Assembly: GCF_001426755.1 (NCBI RefSeq) | Contig: NZ_LMFJ01000001.1 | Span: forward strand, 1,874,548-1,938,547 | Direction of reading: 5' to 3' | From: Aeromicrobium sp. Root495 | GTDB taxonomy: Bacteria; Actinomycetota; Actinomycetes; Propionibacteriales; Nocardioidaceae | Length of the DNA: 64,000 bases | In this document: positions 63,128-64,000 of the stretch, piece by piece | How positions within the stretch are numbered: position 1 is the first letter of the stretch | Layout: each line of letters starts with the position of its first letter | The notes under the pieces: generated by a model | Told to the model about the DNA's origin: nothing | Seen by the model: only the letters and a program-made list of their open reading frames with translations | The model's database searches: none | Position numbers and translations under genes: made by a program

Positions 63128-63871
63128 ATGACGGGGCTCACCCTCACCGGCCGGATCATGCCGGCCTCCAACGCCACGTTCCTCGGGCTCCTCGACGACC
63201 AGCAGGTCGTCTACAAGCCCGTGGCGGGCGAGAAGCCGCTGTGGGACTTCCCCGACGGGACGCTCGCCGGACGCGAGGTCGCGTCGTACCTGGTCTCCGA
63301 GGTCGTGGGGTGGGACGTCGTGCCGCGCACGTGGCTCGGCCACGGGCCGCACGGCGTGGGCATGCTGCAGCTGTGGCAGGACGTCGATCCCGAGCAGCAG
63401 GCCGTCGACATCGTGCCGGTGGACCACCTGCCCGACGGCTGGAAGCACGTCTTCGACGGGGTGGACGGCAACGACCAGCCCGTGTCGCTCATCCACGAGG
63501 ACTCCGCCGCGCTGCGCCGCATGGCCGTGCTCGACGTCGTGCTGAACAACGCCGACCGCAAGGGCGGGCACGTGCTGGAGATGTCGGGCGGGCACCGCCA
63601 CGGCGTCGACCACGGGCTCACGCTCCACGCCGAGCACAAGCTGCGGACGGTGCTGTGGGGATGGATCGACGAGGAGCTCGACGCCGAGGAGCGGGCCGGC
63701 GTGGAACGGGTGCTGGTGGCGCTGGCCGGCGACCTTCCCTCGGTGCTGGCCGACCTGGTGACGTCGGCGGAGGTGGAGGCGCTCGGGCTGCGCTGCGAGG
63801 AGCTGCTCGCCGCCGGCCGCTTCCCCGCCCCCGAGGGCTTCATGCCCGCCGTCCCCTGGCCCCCGTTCTGA
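63128..63871 (+). CDS. SCO1664-family protein (PI3K/PI4K-like fold)
   Basis: 247 residues. GRIMPASNATFLGLLDDQQVVYKPVAGEKPLWDFPDGTLAGREVASYL resembles the ATP-binding lobe of phosphatidylinositol-kinase-like enzymes (lysine in YKP). RRMAVLDVVLNNADRKGGHVLE, with the N-N-A-D-R-K catalytic-loop-like motif, and HGVDHGLTLH with a metal-binding Asp follow. It is the third member of the phosphatase-DUF3090-SCO1664 set and starts 10 bp after DUF3090. The target of the putative kinase is unknown. Confidence 0.9.
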   Translation: MTGLTLTGRIMPASNATFLGLLDDQQVVYKPVAGEKPLWDFPDGTLAGREVASYLVSEVVGWDVVPRTWLGHGPHGVGMLQLWQDVDPEQQAVDIVPVDHLPDGWKHVFDGVDGNDQPVSLIHEDSAALRRMAVLDVVLNNADRKGGHVLEMSGGHRHGVDHGLTLHAEHKLRTVLWGWIDEELDAEERAGVERVLVALAGDLPSVLADLVTSAEVEALGLRCEELLAAGRFPAPEGFMPAVPWPPF

Positions 63872-63890
63872 TCCCGGCTGCTCCGCCGGG

Positions 63891-64000
63891 CGGTGACCTG
63901 GCGTCCGTTCCGCGCCCGTGGCCGTCGGGCGGTGAGCTGGCGTCCGTTCCCGCACGGCGTGGCCGTCGGGCGGTGACTTGGCGTCCGTTCCCGCACGGCG
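63891..64000. repeat. ~40-bp tandem repeats running off the right edge
   Basis: CGGTGA followed by CTGGCGTCCGTTC (with small changes) starts at 63891, 63930 and 63971, periods of 39 and 41 bp. The second and third copies share the full stretch GGCCGTCGGGCGGTGA and CCCGCACGGCG. The array directly follows the SCO1664-family gene and continues beyond the window. Confidence 0.85.

Overview
The window comes from a high-GC actinobacterium. Lineage markers are WhiB1 and a WhiB7-like regulator, PdtaS, the SigR/RsrA thiol-stress pair, the 24-residue ribosomal protein bL37, and an MSMEG_4193-type phosphatase with DUF3090 and SCO1664-family proteins. From the gene families I would place it in or near Nocardioidaceae (Nocardioides or Aeromicrobium type), but that placement is inference. 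Nothing looks like a phage, plasmid or transposase, and I found no rRNA, tRNA or CRISPR array.

Layout. 0-6 kb: the end of a small DUF6104-like gene, a 63-bp hairpin tandem array, a quinone-oxidoreductase-like enzyme with malic enzyme, then whiB1 and the sensor kinase PdtaS. 6-12 kb: a TPP enzyme, a heterodimeric ABC exporter with complementary losses of ATPase motifs, a thioesterase-like gene and bL37. 12-20 kb: rsrA/sigR, an SRAP (HMCES-type) DNA-repair protein, an ECF sigma factor fused to its own membrane anti-sigma domain, aroA-rsgA and hisN. As I recall it, whiB1-pdtaS-sigma/anti-sigma-SRAP-aroA-rsgA matches the mycobacterial order Rv3219 to Rv3228. 20-24.7 kb: small regulator units (PadR, ArfB, OhrR-like, DoxX). 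24.7-35.4 kb: a GABA/polyamine catabolism island with LysR, gabT-gabD, a YdcSTUV-like ABC transporter, a Sad-like aldehyde dehydrogenase, a GntR regulator and a cache-domain protein. 35.4-39.5 kb: an MmpL exporter and TetR regulators. 39.7-44.7 kb: two secreted modular cell-surface proteins (CHAP and M23-like) that share a leader and a C-terminal domain, followed by twin terminators and non-coding sequence. 44.7-57 kb: assorted metabolic and regulatory genes (VOC, nitronate monooxygenase, kynureninase, lipase, azoreductase, PhaC-like, acyl-CoA carboxylase). 57-60 kb: a TetR-controlled SRPBCC/FAD oxidoreductase pair. 60-64 kb: a WhiB7-like operon with rtcB, divergent from the phosphatase-DUF3090-SCO1664 block.

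Regulation is unusually readable. Many start codons lie only 6-8 nt after a TANNNT-like -10 box, which indicates leaderless mRNAs. SigR keeps an exact GGAAT-N18-GTT autoregulatory promoter in front of an upstream in-frame start. The WhiB7-like gene has a 50-codon leaderless upstream ORF followed by mutually exclusive terminator and antiterminator hairpins, and rtcB (RNA ligase) follows it, apparently in the same transcript. That ribosome-stress attenuator coupled to RNA repair is the most interesting system I see here. Intergenic regions also carry a recurrent set of long perfect hairpins, several with shared arm or loop sequences.
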